A model generated the notes under the pieces. The model saw nothing but the letters and a program-made list of their open reading frames with translations, searched no databases and had not been told where the DNA came from. Of a DNA stretch of 64,000 nucleotides, positions 12,384 to 24,779 are shown piece by piece. How positions within the stretch are numbered: the first letter of the stretch is position 1; every line of letters starts with the position of its first letter. Location of the stretch: assembly GCA_039881145.1 (NCBI GenBank), contig JAYKKI010000007.1, positions 38,144,501 through 38,208,500 on the forward strand. Reading direction: 5' to 3'. Source of the DNA: Druceiella hillmani. Its lineage: Eukaryota > Arthropoda > Insecta > Lepidoptera > Hepialidae. Both the position numbers and the translations under genes were made by a program.

Positions 12384-13560
12384 TAAAGGGTAAATTTTGT
12401 AAAACCTATTTATTATAAAGCAATTATTATAGCCTATTTATTATAAATTTTATAAAAAGTATCATTTTACAGATCAAAAATTTACTACGGCCTGAAATCC
12501 AAGGTCTCATAAACTATAAATATATTAACATTTTTATTTAGCATCGTATATTTAGCTATGGAGTTCATTTTTTTCCATGTTTTGCAGTTTTAACTCTAAA
12601 ATACAATGAAATTGCAGAAATTTATTTGGATATCAAATGTGCGACTAATATCTGTAGTCATAAGAGATAGGATGTGTATTTCACTTTACTGCAAAGAACT
12701 TTTGTGATATGATGAAATTATCTCTGATATTAAATTTTATACTTTAACGTCTAATATGAGCTAACAACCACCTCTTAAATTTGTTAAGGAAAATAAGCGA
12801 TATTTACGATATCTTTATTATCAGGAACTTCGTTCTGATTATTTTTTTATTTTTGTTACGATATATTTGTTTTTATGTACTTCATCATTTTTAAAAGAAA
12901 GCTTTTTTTGAGAAAACTTTCGAAAGAGCTTTTATGGACAGTGGTCAACATTACAAATGTATCAAAATTAAAAGGTAATATTTGTTTAAATTAGATAGAG
13001 CAATGTAGTCGAACAAAGTACAGTTTTATGTCGAACGTAAAACCCATTATTCAAAATTCTGATAATTACAATTAGGATAATTTTGATTCTATATTGATTC
13101 AAAGGAAATTATTTCAAGAACATGGTTGAATACATTAGTGAGATATTTTAGAGGTAGATTTGAGGACTTTTCTTTGTTCAATTTTATAATTTGTTGCCTG
13201 TTATTTTTGTATTTAACTCAGCGACAATACACGTCGATTTGAACTCAGCAAGAAAACACGTTCTGTTTTATATTTAAGTGGTTCAATCCATGACATTTAA
13301 TTTAAGTTATAGGGAAATTCCTGTATATTTCATATACAAATTACAATCCACAAACTTTTACTGATTGTATTATTTCATATTTTATTTATTATTTAAGCAG
13401 TTTAAGAATTTATAAATCAACATATGATAAATTAGCTTCATAGTACCACCTCTATCAAATAGTTCTAATAGATACATTGCGATTCATCAAACATATTTTT
13501 TTGAACATATTCCAATTTTTTTAAAGATCACTACTCCTCATTTAACATTATAGGTTTAAA
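12384..13560. other. Non-coding stretch
   Basis: No gene, RNA or element that I can support. Confidence 0.5.
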
Positions 13561-13612
13561 CACATACATACACACGCAGACACACACGCACGCACACACC
13601 CACAAACATATG

Positions 13613-13654
<42 letters not shown>
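13561..13654. repeat. (CA)n-rich run then (TA)n microsatellite
   Basis: CACACA/CACGCA-rich purine-pyrimidine run to about 13,605, then TA from 13,612 to 13,654. Confidence 0.95.
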
Positions 13655-13659
<5 letters not shown>

Positions 13660-14096
13660 TTTGTACATAAAAATTATCGTCGAAATCATTCTGAAAATGG
13701 TTTAAAATTGTTATTTAATTTGTTATTTATAATGGTTTAAATTTATATTTAGTTTAACTAGTTTCTATGTTTGAATTTTCTATGTTTATAACATAAACTG
13801 GGCAATTTCCATTTGAGCCGCAACTAGCTTACGTAGATATTTTCAATATATTTTTCACCAGAAATGGGAGTAATATCATAAAGGCCTCTATATTTAATAG
13901 CAGGTATCGAATTAAACACGCGCAAAGACAAAGATCTGACAGACAAAGCGGGTACTGAGGCTTCTATTATTTCCAATTAAGCAGATATATCATCTGATAT
14001 CAATACTGGTTGATATACAATTATCAATGTGTAAGGCCGACATTCAATATTTATAAAAGTATTCCTTGCTGTTTTAAAACTAATTTAATAACTATT
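13655..14096. repeat. Start of array block M5, unit U0 (short)
   Basis: ATTTTTCACCAGAAATGGGA followed by GTAATATCATAAAGG (13,851 on) matches ATTTTTCCCCAGAGATGCGA followed by ATAATACCTTAAAAA at 24,667. The match is clear for about 60 bases, then fades. Confidence 0.5.
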
Positions 14097-14168
14097 CACA
14101 ATTAAATGAAACTATGTGATGTAGTATTATTACTACTTTCTTTAAGTTCTTTACCTTATTTAATTGTG
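14097..14168. mobile_element. Small foldback MITE copy
   Basis: Begins CACAATTAAATGAAACTA and ends TTATTTAATTGTG, with the internal run CTACTTTCTTTAAGTTCTTTACC. Related copies lie at 42,803-42,883 and 53,784-53,866. The right arm here is shortened. Confidence 0.75.
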
Positions 14169-14661
14169 AATATAATATTTAATAACTATTGTAAATATAT
14201 TTTAGGTGGGATGCAGTACTACTAATGTTACATAATGGATTTAGATATTCAGTTGATATTTAGCAAATTAATTAATGTCTTGGATTTCTTAAAACTAATA
14301 CAAGAAAAGTTATAAAACTAAATTATTTTGGAAGTACACGTATTTGATTAAACCCGAAAGAGTATAGATAATAAAAAATGGTATATTATGAGTGATGAAT
14401 TTTATGAGTGATGTTTCGGCATAGATATTTTAATGAAAGTAATGTTAATGAAAGAAATGACATACTTTAAAATATATCGTAGCATAATATGTGCAAATTA
14501 TTATGGTTTAAGAAGAAAGAATTACATGGGAATATTTACTTGATGCAAAATATCAAGGCTATAATTAACTTCCGATGTTTTTTTATGTAATTATTAAGGC
14601 ACGGCAAAATTAAAAAATTAATTTAACATGTGGATTATTCTCACGTGACATTTTCATTTAA
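14169..14661. other. Non-coding stretch
   Basis: AT-rich; nothing supportable beyond a short repeated phrase TTTATGAGTGATG at about 14,386 and 14,400. Confidence 0.5.
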
Positions 14662-14697
14662 TACACACACACACACACACATACACACACACACACA

Positions 14698-14755
<58 letters not shown>
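14662..14755. repeat. (AC)n then (TA)n microsatellite
   Basis: AC run 14,662-14,697, then TA to 14,755. The TA part is the left edge of the tandemly duplicated segment that follows. Confidence 0.97.
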
Positions 14756-16657
<1,902 letters not shown>

Positions 16658-16659
16658 AT

Positions 16660-17290
16660 AGTATAATATTTGATCTGAATATTAAGAAATATATTTTACA
16701 ATTAAAACTTTGTAAATTTAAACAGTTTGAGGTATTCGGCTTGAATTTTTTTTGCATTTCCTTAACTGTTTGAAACTTTTAGCTTCACGCAAAGAGTAAG
16801 ATAAGTATATAGATAAAAAACGTAGCAGAGACAATTATAATCTTCTTCTTCTTATAAACTTTTTCTTCTTCTGAACTTCAGGCCTCCTATTTAAGCTGCT
16901 TTCCTGCCTATAAATGGATTTTGCTAAAGGTATATCAGCAGAAAAAATTCCCAGAACTACTAGAGACCGTTTGAAGAAATTTCTTTGCGTTACTTTTTTA
17001 GAATATGAATGCTACAAAAAATAAAATTTCAAGGACGCAACAAATACAGCGCATCATTTAATACATTAAACATTATAATAATTCGATCCTCCAGAATTCA
17101 ATATTCTCCAGACCTTTATCCAAGAGAGTATGTACGTTCCAAACAAGAAAATAAGGAGTATTAACATAAATTCTAAGCAGCCACTGGTATCCAAAAGAGC
17201 AGCACCAAAACAAGATCGGAATGCTGTAAGTTGCATTTAATGCAAAATTCGTCAATACACGTGTATGTATAAATTTCCACCTTATCTAAA
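16660..17290. repeat. Array block M7, unit U0
   Basis: Matches 41,570-42,250: GATCTGAATATTAAGAAATA (16,671) against GGCTTGAACATTAAGAAATT, AATAAGGAGTATTAACATAA against ACAAGGAGTAGTTACATAAA, and TTTCCACCTTA at the end of both. The minus-strand 60-codon frame at 17,073-17,255 is not preserved in the 41.9-42.1 kb copy. Confidence 0.65.
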
Positions 17291-17309
17291 AGCAAATTTG
17301 AAAACAAAA

Positions 17310-18000
17310 CATAATTAAATTCTATTTAACACTTTTACATAAGGCTAAGTACATATTTTGTTAAATATAAAATGTATCAGAAAGAATGAGAAATAGACGT
17401 GATTCAATTTATCAAATCGGTTGTCACACCTCAAACATAATTAAATAAAGTCGTTTATTAAATTATTAAAAAATTAATAAAAAAATTTACTTTACGTCGA
17501 CATATTTTCAGCACCTGGCCTTGATCTTGAAATAATTTTTAAATAGATAAATTTTACTGAAATATTTTCAAGGATATAATCATTTCTTTCTCTTAAATAT
17601 GTATATTTTTTAAGCGCAATGTAATTTTAACCCCAATTACCTCTCAGTTTTTGTAAGCGAAAAATTGATAAAATTTGAACCATTTCACGAAGTTCAGCAA
17701 AGCATTTAACGGCCCCTTTCAAACCTCTCTTTTATGTTCCTGGCTGCCATTGAAACGAAAACGTTATTAAAGATTGTTTACTTCACCTGGCCTTTCGAAA
17801 TACCGCCAAACGGGTTTCTTCTTGTTAAAGACTTAATTATGCGTACGGGAAAATTAAAATAACTTGCAAATACCAACGTTCTCATATGAATGAAATACAT
17901 TGTTTTCTTTAATTTATGAAGTTATACTTAACATTTTAAATTGTATTTACAACTAATTACAATTTTATTTTACAATCGAGTTGTCATTTATGCATGCTTG
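17310..18000. repeat. Array block M8, unit U0
   Basis: The best-conserved block of the array. It matches 27,720-28,200 and 47,690-48,400, and more distantly 25,315-25,535 and 39,110-39,345. Landmarks: TTTTGTTAAATAT (17,357), ATTACCTCTCAGTTT (17,635), CCCCTTTCAAACCTCTCTTT (17,714), TGAAACGAAAACGTTATTAA (17,752), TCGAAATACCG (17,796). Confidence 0.75.
17641..17736 (-). promoter_or_regulatory. Possible promoter and short first exon in M8
   Basis: On the minus strand a TATA-like CATAAAAGAGAG (17,736-17,725) is followed about 46 bases later by an ATG (17,683) that opens MVQILSIFRLQKLRG, ending in a donor-like GAG|GTAATT at 17,641/17,640. The paralogue at 39,110-39,345 keeps the ATG and opens MVEILRIITKQKPRG before the same donor. 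The copies at 27.9 and 48.1 kb keep the TATA-like box but have stops or a lost ATG. Inference only: it would fit the 5' end of a tandemly duplicated minus-strand gene. Chance conservation in a repeat is equally possible. Confidence 0.2.
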
Positions 18001-18033
18001 TCAATAAGTGCAATATGTTAAGTCTTAATAAAT

Positions 18034-18288
18034 TTAGATCTTAATTCCTAACATGGAGAAAGTTGTGATTATTAGGCCAATAATATATCTACAATCACGA
18101 GTAACAATATGGTTTAACATTAAATACCGGATCGGAACGCATACGTATAATAAATAGATCCAGTGCTGCGGAAGATAGAAATGGAAATTGCCACTGTGAA
18201 CCGTTAAAGCGCCGCCAACAAGTACGGATGGAATGGATGTGGTCAAATTCGTAAGGAACTTACCAACTTTTACTGAGTGTACCATCAC
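18034..18288 (-). pseudogene. Hydrophobic open frame, unrecognised
   Basis: 84 codons on the minus strand; the DNA is GC-richer than its surroundings. Hydrophobic stretches IPSVLVGGAL, WIYLLYVCVPI and YIIGLIITTFSML suggest membrane segments. A donor-like GTAAGT lies inside the frame at 18,257-18,262, so a spliced exon on either strand may be a better model. No family is recognised. Confidence 0.25.
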
Positions 18289-18330
18289 TTATAGCGGCCT
18301 AAAATTTATTACCGCATCGGGTGAGTAATT

Positions 18331-18985
18331 ACATAGTTGGCTATGTTTATAAATTAGAAGCGAAATTGGCTTTATTTAGACTGCTGCTATAATTTTACTT
18401 TTCCTAGGCTACGCAAAGTTAGACAAGTTGCTATTATATTTTGCAGACGCTTATTAAAGGTAGATGAAAACATAAAATTATGGGTATTTGAAAGGAATAC
18501 AAAAATAATAATTTAATAATGAAACAGAAACAATTTCCTGGAAAAAACAATCATTTCTTCTTAACTTTGAGTATTACGATTAGTCCAGATTCAATATTAA
18601 CTATATCTCAATGAAATTATACCAAGTAATCTAATTATATATTTCGTACGTACGTAAAACCAGAAAGGAGTTAAAATGCACAATGAAACTGAAGTATAAA
18701 AAACATACTTAAAAATGTATTTCGCTGATCGTAATTTGTAAGAATAAATAATAAATTATATTTTCATTCGTTAGTAAATGTACTTTTATATGTGACATGT
18801 AATAAAATTAGAAGTAGTAATAAAATAAGGCTATCAAAATTAGGAATGCCAAAAATAGTCGAAAGCTTAATCGAAAGTGTGGCGTGGAAATAATGCCAAG
18901 AATAGTCGAAAGTTAAATTTAAAACTGAAGCAAAGTTAATCAAAGATTGAAGCATGTTCCTCCATGACTCTATCACCGCTTAATA
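18331..18985. other. Gap between units U0 and U1
   Basis: AT-rich. Block M1 is missing here, unlike at 31 and 52 kb. A 70-codon minus-strand frame (18,764-18,976) contains the direct repeat TGCCAAAAATAGTCGAAAG / TGCCAAGAATAGTCGAAAG, which points to duplication rather than coding. Confidence 0.5.
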
Positions 18986-19690
18986 AATGACAAATTTTCC
19001 TATACTGAGAGAGGCAGAGAGAGAGCGAGAGAGAGAGAGATAACCGAAGCTAAGTACTATCACGGAGAATATATCTCAACAGAAACAAGGTTCCAAATCA
19101 GTTTGTAAATGTCACTGCTATAGAATTTACTTCCCATAAGGTAATAGCGATATTTTTTAAATTTATTGTAGCTGGAATACAGTCTAGACTTGTGAAATGA
19201 TATATACATCATATTTTGATATTAATTGAACAGAAAATTGAAGGGAATATCTAAGTTAATGCATATTAATTCTTCCAAAAGTAGAGGTTACTTTCGAATG
19301 TTGTATCCATATAACGACCGCTGTATAGAACTTGAGACATAAAAGACCCGTTAGCCTATTAAGATGCTATTTGAACGGAAAGAAAATGTATTAGTAACAT
19401 TTCATAATTCTGACGAAGACCCTAGTGAAACATGAATTAAATAATTTATAATCCGTAATCATAGCACAGGCAGTATATATGCATATTTTTCTAATTTTTG
19501 GATTGTCTACTCAAACAGTTCTATCCACTGAGATATAACTTATTACTAATTGCCATACGGTCCATGTCGGACCAATGCGCTTTAAGTTGTTGCACAAAAA
19601 AAGATCTATGTTTCATCCACGTAATCCACAATCCCTGCAAGTGTCAACATTTAACATTTTTTTTAAAATGAGAATCATTCAGAAATTTAT
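18986..19690. repeat. Array block M2, unit U1, with (GA)n
   Basis: GA run at 19,006-19,040. ATATATCTCAACAGAAACAAGG (19,068) matches ATATATCTCAACCGGCAAAAC at 35,204. ATTGCCATACGGTCCATGTCGG (19,550) matches ATTACCATATTCTCCAAGTCGG at 35,571. The block is interrupted at its right end by the Helitron. Confidence 0.65.
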
Positions 19691-19844
19691 TATTAACTAG
19701 CTTTTGCCCGCGTTTTTTCTCGCGCGGAAATCGATATTAAAACAAATTACAGTAAATTATGCAGCTCTATTTTTAGGCTATATGTACACTTGAAGCAAAT
19801 CTACAAAAGGAATCAAAAAATCGTACAAATTTTTATTTTCTATT

Positions 19845-20147
19845 TTACCCGCTTAGGGTTTGAGTTTTTACAAATTCCTTTCTTGTAATACGAAAATATG
19901 AATAAACCCACAGTAGTTCCTTATAAACCACATTTTTTACTAATTTCGTGGTTAGTGCCAGTAATACCAGGCTAATTGGAACTCTGACACGATAAAATTG
20001 ATCATGAGGAAAACAGCCCCCCTTCCATAAATCAACCCCAGCAAATTTAAGAATCTGGCCCTGCGATTTATTAATTATCATAACAAAGAAGACATCCACT
20101 GGAAATCCAACTCTTTCAAATTCGAATGGTAGGTCGTTGATTAACAC
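19845..20147 (-). pseudogene. Helitron PIF1-like helicase, C-terminal fragment
   Basis: A 100-codon open frame on the minus strand, matching from memory the end of Helitron Rep/helicase proteins: FPVDVFFVMIINKSQGQIL corresponds to the FP...AMTINKSQGQ motif of PIF1-type helicases, followed by G.DL, CF.H.Q.Y and a closing NVVYKELL. The usual VACSRV segment after the Q.Y motif is altered or deleted. Intact proteins are over a thousand residues with an N-terminal HUH nuclease; here only the last part of the helicase is left, so it is inactive. It lies directly upstream of the element's 3' hairpin, the expected place. Confidence 0.85.
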
Positions 20148-20754
20148 AGGGGTTTAGGGGTATGAAAACTCTCTCCCCTAGCGCGCCCCGTCAATATAAT
20201 AGCTTCTAATACTTTCCGAGGTAAGACTTTGATTTGAAGATTGGTTCCATTACAAAGTTTTGTTAGTTTTTAATTTCTTAATAATATAGTGGGTGTGAAA
20301 ATTCAATCGTCAACATCCGTACTTATCTACAACTACAAAAAATTTATTTATCTCATACGAACGCCAATATTGTCTGCCCTCACGCGTCTGCACGTATTCG
20401 GATCGTCATCTCGCACCCCTCCCCTCCCCACCGCTCCCTAGTCCTGGCCCGTACGCTCTTTCCGCTTACCTTATCGTGCATCACGCAGTACACTATGATT
20501 TTTCTCCAATCGAGACAATTATTTATTACCGGTTTAGAGGGATGTCTGAAGTTATCACATTCCTTGATGTCTGAAATTATCCTTGTAATAATTAAATGTA
20601 ACTATATTAGGACAAACCCACTGCCTTACGAACTTTTATGCAATTTTTTCCTCATCTATTTCCAACCTCCAAAAACGTTTTAATTTTTTTTATCTATCAA
20701 CAGGGCAAATCAAAAAAATTTACGTGTCTAACTTACAAACCGAAGAAATTTCAT

Positions 20755-21150
20755 AAAAATTTTCAACCCCTGTTTTATTCCCTTAAGGGTAAGGTCTCCT
20801 TTCCAAAAATCAATAAACGCATTAATTTCTTTTATTAACCAAGAATGTAAATCTAGTATTTCAGTTGTCTAACTTCCAAACTGACGAAATTTAATATAAT
20901 TTTTCAACCCCTCTTTTAAAATTTTAGGGGTAGAATTTCCAAAAAGAAGTAAATCTAAAATTTCACCCGCATAACTACCAAACTGAGTATATTCCATATA
21001 TTACTTCAACCACTATATTACCCTCTTAGAGGTATTAATTTTTTTTATTAACCAATATTTACAATATAAAATTTCCCGTGTTTACTTACAAAGGAAATTT
21101 CCCACAAATTATCAACCCCTATTTTACCCCCTTAGGGATAGAATTTCCAA
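20755..21150. repeat. Internal tandem motif of the Helitron
   Basis: Four copies of a phrase like TTCAACCCCT.TTTTA..CCCTTAGGGGTA..ATTTCC at about 20,760, 20,900, 21,005 and 21,109 (spacing about 140, 104, 104). The CCC..TTAGGG core is self-complementary. The open frames at 20,495-20,838 are not conserved proteins. Confidence 0.75.
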
Positions 21151-21284
21151 AATTCCTTTCTTAATGCTCACTTACACTATATAAAGAAAACATTTGCAAA
21201 ATTTCAGGACCCGCGCTTCCGGCTGTGCATTGATCTCTGAGTCAATCTGCTAGTCAGTCAACTTCCTTTTTTTAAGTATAAAGA

Positions 21285-22010
21285 TGGCGGCAACTACTAA
21301 TGGAAAGTAATTCGCAGAAAAAGGAGACAATTTAAGTTACTAACCAGATGGATACTTAAACTCATCCATTTTGTATGTTGAATATTTACGTTGAAGTATT
21401 TGAGTTATGCAAGTATTCAAGCATTAGTATTCGAGTCATCAGAATTATTCGATTTCGCCCTTTAAAAAAACGGTATTCGAGTCATCATAGTTATTCGACT
21501 TTGCCCTTTAAAAAAACGGTATTCAAGTCATCATAGTTATTCGACTTCACCCTTTAAAAAAAACGGTATTCGAGTCATCATAGTTATTCGACCTTTAAAA
21601 AAAATCATAAAACGGATATTTTTCAAACATTGTCGTTAAATTTTTTTATCCAAATTAATAACAATACCAAATCCTGATTTTTTTCTCTTTTATATTGTAA
21701 AAATATAACGATGGATTATATAAATGTTTTAAAGTTAAAGAAATAAAATAAAACAGAAAAATGGTTTCTAAAATTAAATCCGACGCATAACCACGTTTTA
21801 TTCTTTATTGCTAACAAAAATGTTAAGAAATATCGCTCTTCTGACTTTGCCGTCCTATTGTCTTGCAACGTGTTAACGCATCATAAAATTCCCTTGCCGG
21901 GAAATAAAACAAAAACTTCGTTCCCCGCGGCTTCTAAAATTGCCTTTTCTCTGTTCAAATAAATTATAGCAATTCATCTTTGTAAATGTAATTAGCTGGA
22001 AGGAAATGAA
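21285..22010. repeat. Array block M3, unit U1
   Basis: GCAACTACTAATGGAAAGTAATT (21,290) matches 36,369; GTTGAATATTTACGTTGAAG matches 36,456; TTTCTAAAATTAAATCCGA (21,764) matches 36,662; TTAACGCATCATAAAATTCC (21,873) matches 9,160. The 74-codon minus-strand frame at 21,873-22,097 is a by-product. Confidence 0.7.
21429..21605 (+). repeat. ~46-bp tandem repeat, four units
   Basis: Units start TATTCGAGTCATCA at 21,429, 21,474, 21,520 and 21,567 and contain TTATTCGA followed by CCCTTTAAAAAAACGG. The paralogous place in U2 (36,489-36,540) has only one unit, so the expansion happened after the units separated. Confidence 0.9.
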
Positions 22011-22184
22011 TGGTTGTATTTCTTCACTTTGCAATATTTGCCAAATTTTGTGGTGAAAGTGTAAAATTAATTTTGATATAAAATCTATACATATCATAAA
22101 ATTATAACAGAGTGGATTGAAAATATTTAAAAATAAAATGATTCATTTAGCGTAAATAATGTTAATCAAGCCAAAAATTTTTAG
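22011..22184. other. Non-coding stretch
   Basis: AT-rich; nothing supportable. Confidence 0.5.
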
Positions 22185-22375
22185 AAAAGCCAGAAACTTT
22201 TTTATAATTTTTGTCTGTACGTCTGTGTGTTAATCAAAGCAAAGGTATCACGCAAAATGTACTTGATGGATTTTGATAAAATTTATATGGAAGTATTATA
22301 AAACCAGGAGCAATGATCTAAAAAAAATCCTAATTACACGCGAACGAAGTCGTAGACACAGCTCATACCAAATAT
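22185..22375 (+). mobile_element. Decayed Helitron-type remnant
   Basis: Contains TTTTTGTCTGTACGTCTGTG, then GTATCACGCAAAATGTACTT, GATGGATTTTGATAAAATTT and, near the end, ACGCGAACGAAGTCGTAGAC before CAGCTCAT. Family knowledge: the order 'GTCTGT.. CACGCAAAA.CTACT..A.GGATTTTGATGAAATTT ... ACGCGAACGAAGTCGCGGGCAACAGCTAGT' is a widespread invertebrate Helitron-like 3' part. Here the hairpin and CTAG end are mutated. Confidence 0.55.
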
Positions 22376-22680
22376 ACGCAAATATATTCATTTTCCTTTG
22401 TGTTCATTTATTTTTACGAAGTAATTTTTTATTCTTTTAAATATTTACTTGTCCAATAATATCGATATGTTTGTGTAATATCGATATGTTTATCATCTCT
22501 TTCATGCATGTATGTAGTTTGAATATGCCCAAATATTTAAATAGTTTACTGTACAAAATATTTAAAAGAAAAATGGACAGTGGTTTTCAAAATCATTAAA
22601 AATATTTTCCGACGAACCATTTTATTTTAATTTAGGAATTAGTACTATTTTTGATTTTATCACCTGTAGCTATTCACAAT
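22376..22680. other. Non-coding stretch
   Basis: ATATCGATATGTTTGT / ATATCGATATGTTTAT is doubled at about 22,457 and 22,478. Otherwise nothing. Confidence 0.5.
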
Positions 22681-23653
22681 AAAGTTAACTGTCATAAACG
22701 TTTCACTTATTGCCTTTGTTGTCATCATATGTCATATAAAGCAATAATAAATTAAATAAGCAGGAACAAATAAATATTAAAACAATTCTTATTATTTATA
22801 AATTCTAAAGCTTCAAAATTATAGAAACAAAATGCTTTATTTGCGTACAAGTTAATATAGGATTTAAGGGAAATATGGTATATTTACCACAGAATAAAAT
22901 TATTTTTTATTTATTCAAAAAGGTTTGGGATAAGAACATGAAAAGAAGTGTACATTTATATAATAAATGAATAAAAATGGCTTTCACTTTTAAGTAAATC
23001 ATCATGTTTGAATTTTTTTGGGTTTTCATTTTTTTTTAGAATTACACCACTATCTCCCATCTAACGAAGCCAAAGCTGATAAACTAATTATTCCAATTAA
23101 TTAATTAAATGAAGTTTGTCATTTGTAATAATATTCCATTTCATTAAATCCTTTAAATCTAAAAAAATAATTAGTTTTTTACTTGAACAACTCGTCCTGA
23201 GGTATTCTGAGGTATGCACACATTTTTATGGAACAAAAAGCGTATTTCCATACTGTTGCAAATATGCGAATATAATTGACTAAGTCAGTATAGCTCCTGC
23301 AATTTCTTAAAACAACTTAAATAAAATTATTGTATTTACGTCAAAAATTAATAAAAAACAAACTTAAAAAGGAATGTGATATTGGTTCAAATTTTTAATG
23401 TTAAGTGTAACTGTTTAACTCCCACTTACTTCTATACAATCAACAACAAGTTTTATAGTCCTCAGTAAAGTTGATAAATTTAAATTCATGTATGCACGAT
23501 AACCTCTTCCATTCCGAATATGAGCAACTTTCTTGGCTACGTTTATTGTAACTTGAATCTCAGTTTAGTCACTTAATATTCGGGAAAAGACAAGTTGAAT
23601 GCTTTAAAAAGAAAAAAAAAACAATTTGCATGTTTGCATATGTCATATGAAGG

Positions 23654-23655
<2 letters not shown>
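22681..23655. repeat. Array block M4, unit U1
   Basis: TTGTTGTCATCATATGTCATAT (22,717) matches 10,369; CAAAGCTGATAAACTAATTA (23,072) matches 10,675; TGCACGATAACCTCTTCCATT (23,494) matches 11,070; TTTATTGTAACTTGAATCTCAG (23,542) matches 9,258. The last two are in the opposite order in U0, so one unit has been rearranged. Confidence 0.65.

Positions 23656-23714
<59 letters not shown>
23656..23714. repeat. (TA)n microsatellite
   Basis: TA tract with an early AAA interruption. Its left flank matches that of the tract at 9,370 and its right flank that of the tract at 11,218. Confidence 0.97.
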
Positions 23715-23719
<5 letters not shown>

Positions 23720-23878
23720 TACACTTATGAATTGTTTAAATATATAATAAAAATTTTGCATTAGAATAGCCCCATGGTAAATTAAGTCTTGAATACAGCC
23801 GTGCTTTAATATTTGCGCAAAAGTAAAATTTTACTAGACACACACCCGAATCTAACTCACACATATCCTTTTTTATAA
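23715..23878. repeat. End of array block M4, unit U1
   Basis: TAGCCCCATGGTAAATTAAG then TTGAATACAGCCGTGCTTTAATATTT matches 11,336-11,384. Nothing coding. Confidence 0.55.
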
Positions 23879-23922
23879 AAATTAATCTATCATTAATATA
23901 AATATTAATGATAGATTAATTT
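23879..23922. repeat. Perfect 21-bp palindrome, 2-base loop
   Basis: AATTAATCTATCATTAATAT and its reverse complement around AA. Confidence 0.93.
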
Positions 23923-24077
23923 GTTATTAGCATTAATATTTAATAATTATATCATATTCCCAAATGAAAGTTTATTGTAACTAATGTATGGATAATACAC
24001 CTGTAATAATGAATTATATTCTCATAATAATAAATTGTATTTCATCCGGAAGATATTTACGTGTCATTTTTCCTTTC

Positions 24078-24144
24078 TAAACATAACTTGTGGTAAGAAT
24101 AGAAATACTAATGGTATTTGTATTCTTACCACAAGTTATGTTTA
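24078..24144. repeat. 24-bp palindrome with paired loop
   Basis: Arms 24,078-24,101 and 24,121-24,144 (TAAACATAACTTGTGGTAAG in the first) are exact complements; the 19-base loop itself pairs (AAATAC with GTATTT). Confidence 0.93.
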
Positions 24145-24473
24145 TATATTTTCTGCGATATATTTAAGTGTATATAATTTTTTGTCGCATTATTTTTAAT
24201 AAATAAATTAAGCCAAAACATCACTCGTAAGAGTCTAAGAGATACCTTTTGATGTATATTCTTACATATTACCTCTGTCTCCTATGGTTTAATAAAAATA
24301 TCACTATTTGTAAAAAAGTTGAGTTACATTATTTTTCTTGTATTATTCTTATGAAATCAGAGATGTTAATTAATTTCCTAAATATCAATCTATGTTAAGC
24401 CCATCATGTAAGACTAGTAGTGTCATACCTCATCTAAAAATAAATTTAATTTATTCATAAGTCAGTTTGAAAA

Positions 24474-24474
<1 letters not shown>
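24145..24474. other. Non-coding stretch
   Basis: Nothing supportable. Confidence 0.5.

Positions 24475-24542
<68 letters not shown>
24475..24542. repeat. (TA)n microsatellite
   Basis: About 68 bases of uninterrupted TA. Confidence 0.97.
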
Positions 24543-24545
<3 letters not shown>

Positions 24546-24646
24546 GTATAGAGCTAGTCTTCATTTTTCTTGTCTTCAACCATTCATTCACATAATCAGC
24601 CTGGTAGCTACTCAGTGTTTCAACCCAGTACGTATTATGTATGTAT

Positions 24647-24765
24647 TATGTATGTATATGCAGCATATTTTTCCCCAGAGATGCGAATAATACCTTAAAA
24701 ATCCATAGCGATTTTTAAAGTATTATTCGCATCTCTGGGGAAAAATATGCTGCATATACATACAT
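24647..24765. repeat. 56-bp inverted duplication, short loop
   Basis: Arms 24,647-24,702 and 24,710-24,765 are reverse complements with one visible mismatch (ACCTT against ACTTT). The left arm contains the M5 phrase TTTTTCCCCAGAGATGCG, which exists once, without an inverted partner, at 13,851 in U0. The right arm is therefore an added inverted copy. Confidence 0.93.
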
Positions 24766-24779
24766 AAACTAAATTTAGT

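Larger units (their letters stand above)
19697..21284 (-). mobile_element. Helitron, 1,588 bp, deleted
   Basis: Read on the minus strand it begins TCTTTATACTTAAAAAAAGG at 21,284 and ends with a GC-rich hairpin (CCGCGCGAG / CGCGGGC), AAAAG and CTAG at 19,697. Flanks are A and T, the usual Helitron A|T target. The interior holds a helicase C-terminal fragment, a repeated AACCCCT..TTA..CCC.TTAGGGGT motif, and near its 5' end the words GGACCCGCGC and TCAGTCA typical of insect Helitrons. The paralogous empty site reads TTATTAATAATAGCAACTAC at about 36,358, against TTATTAA | TGGCGGCAACTACTAATGG here, which supports both borders. The Rep domain and most of the helicase are absent. Confidence 0.85.
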
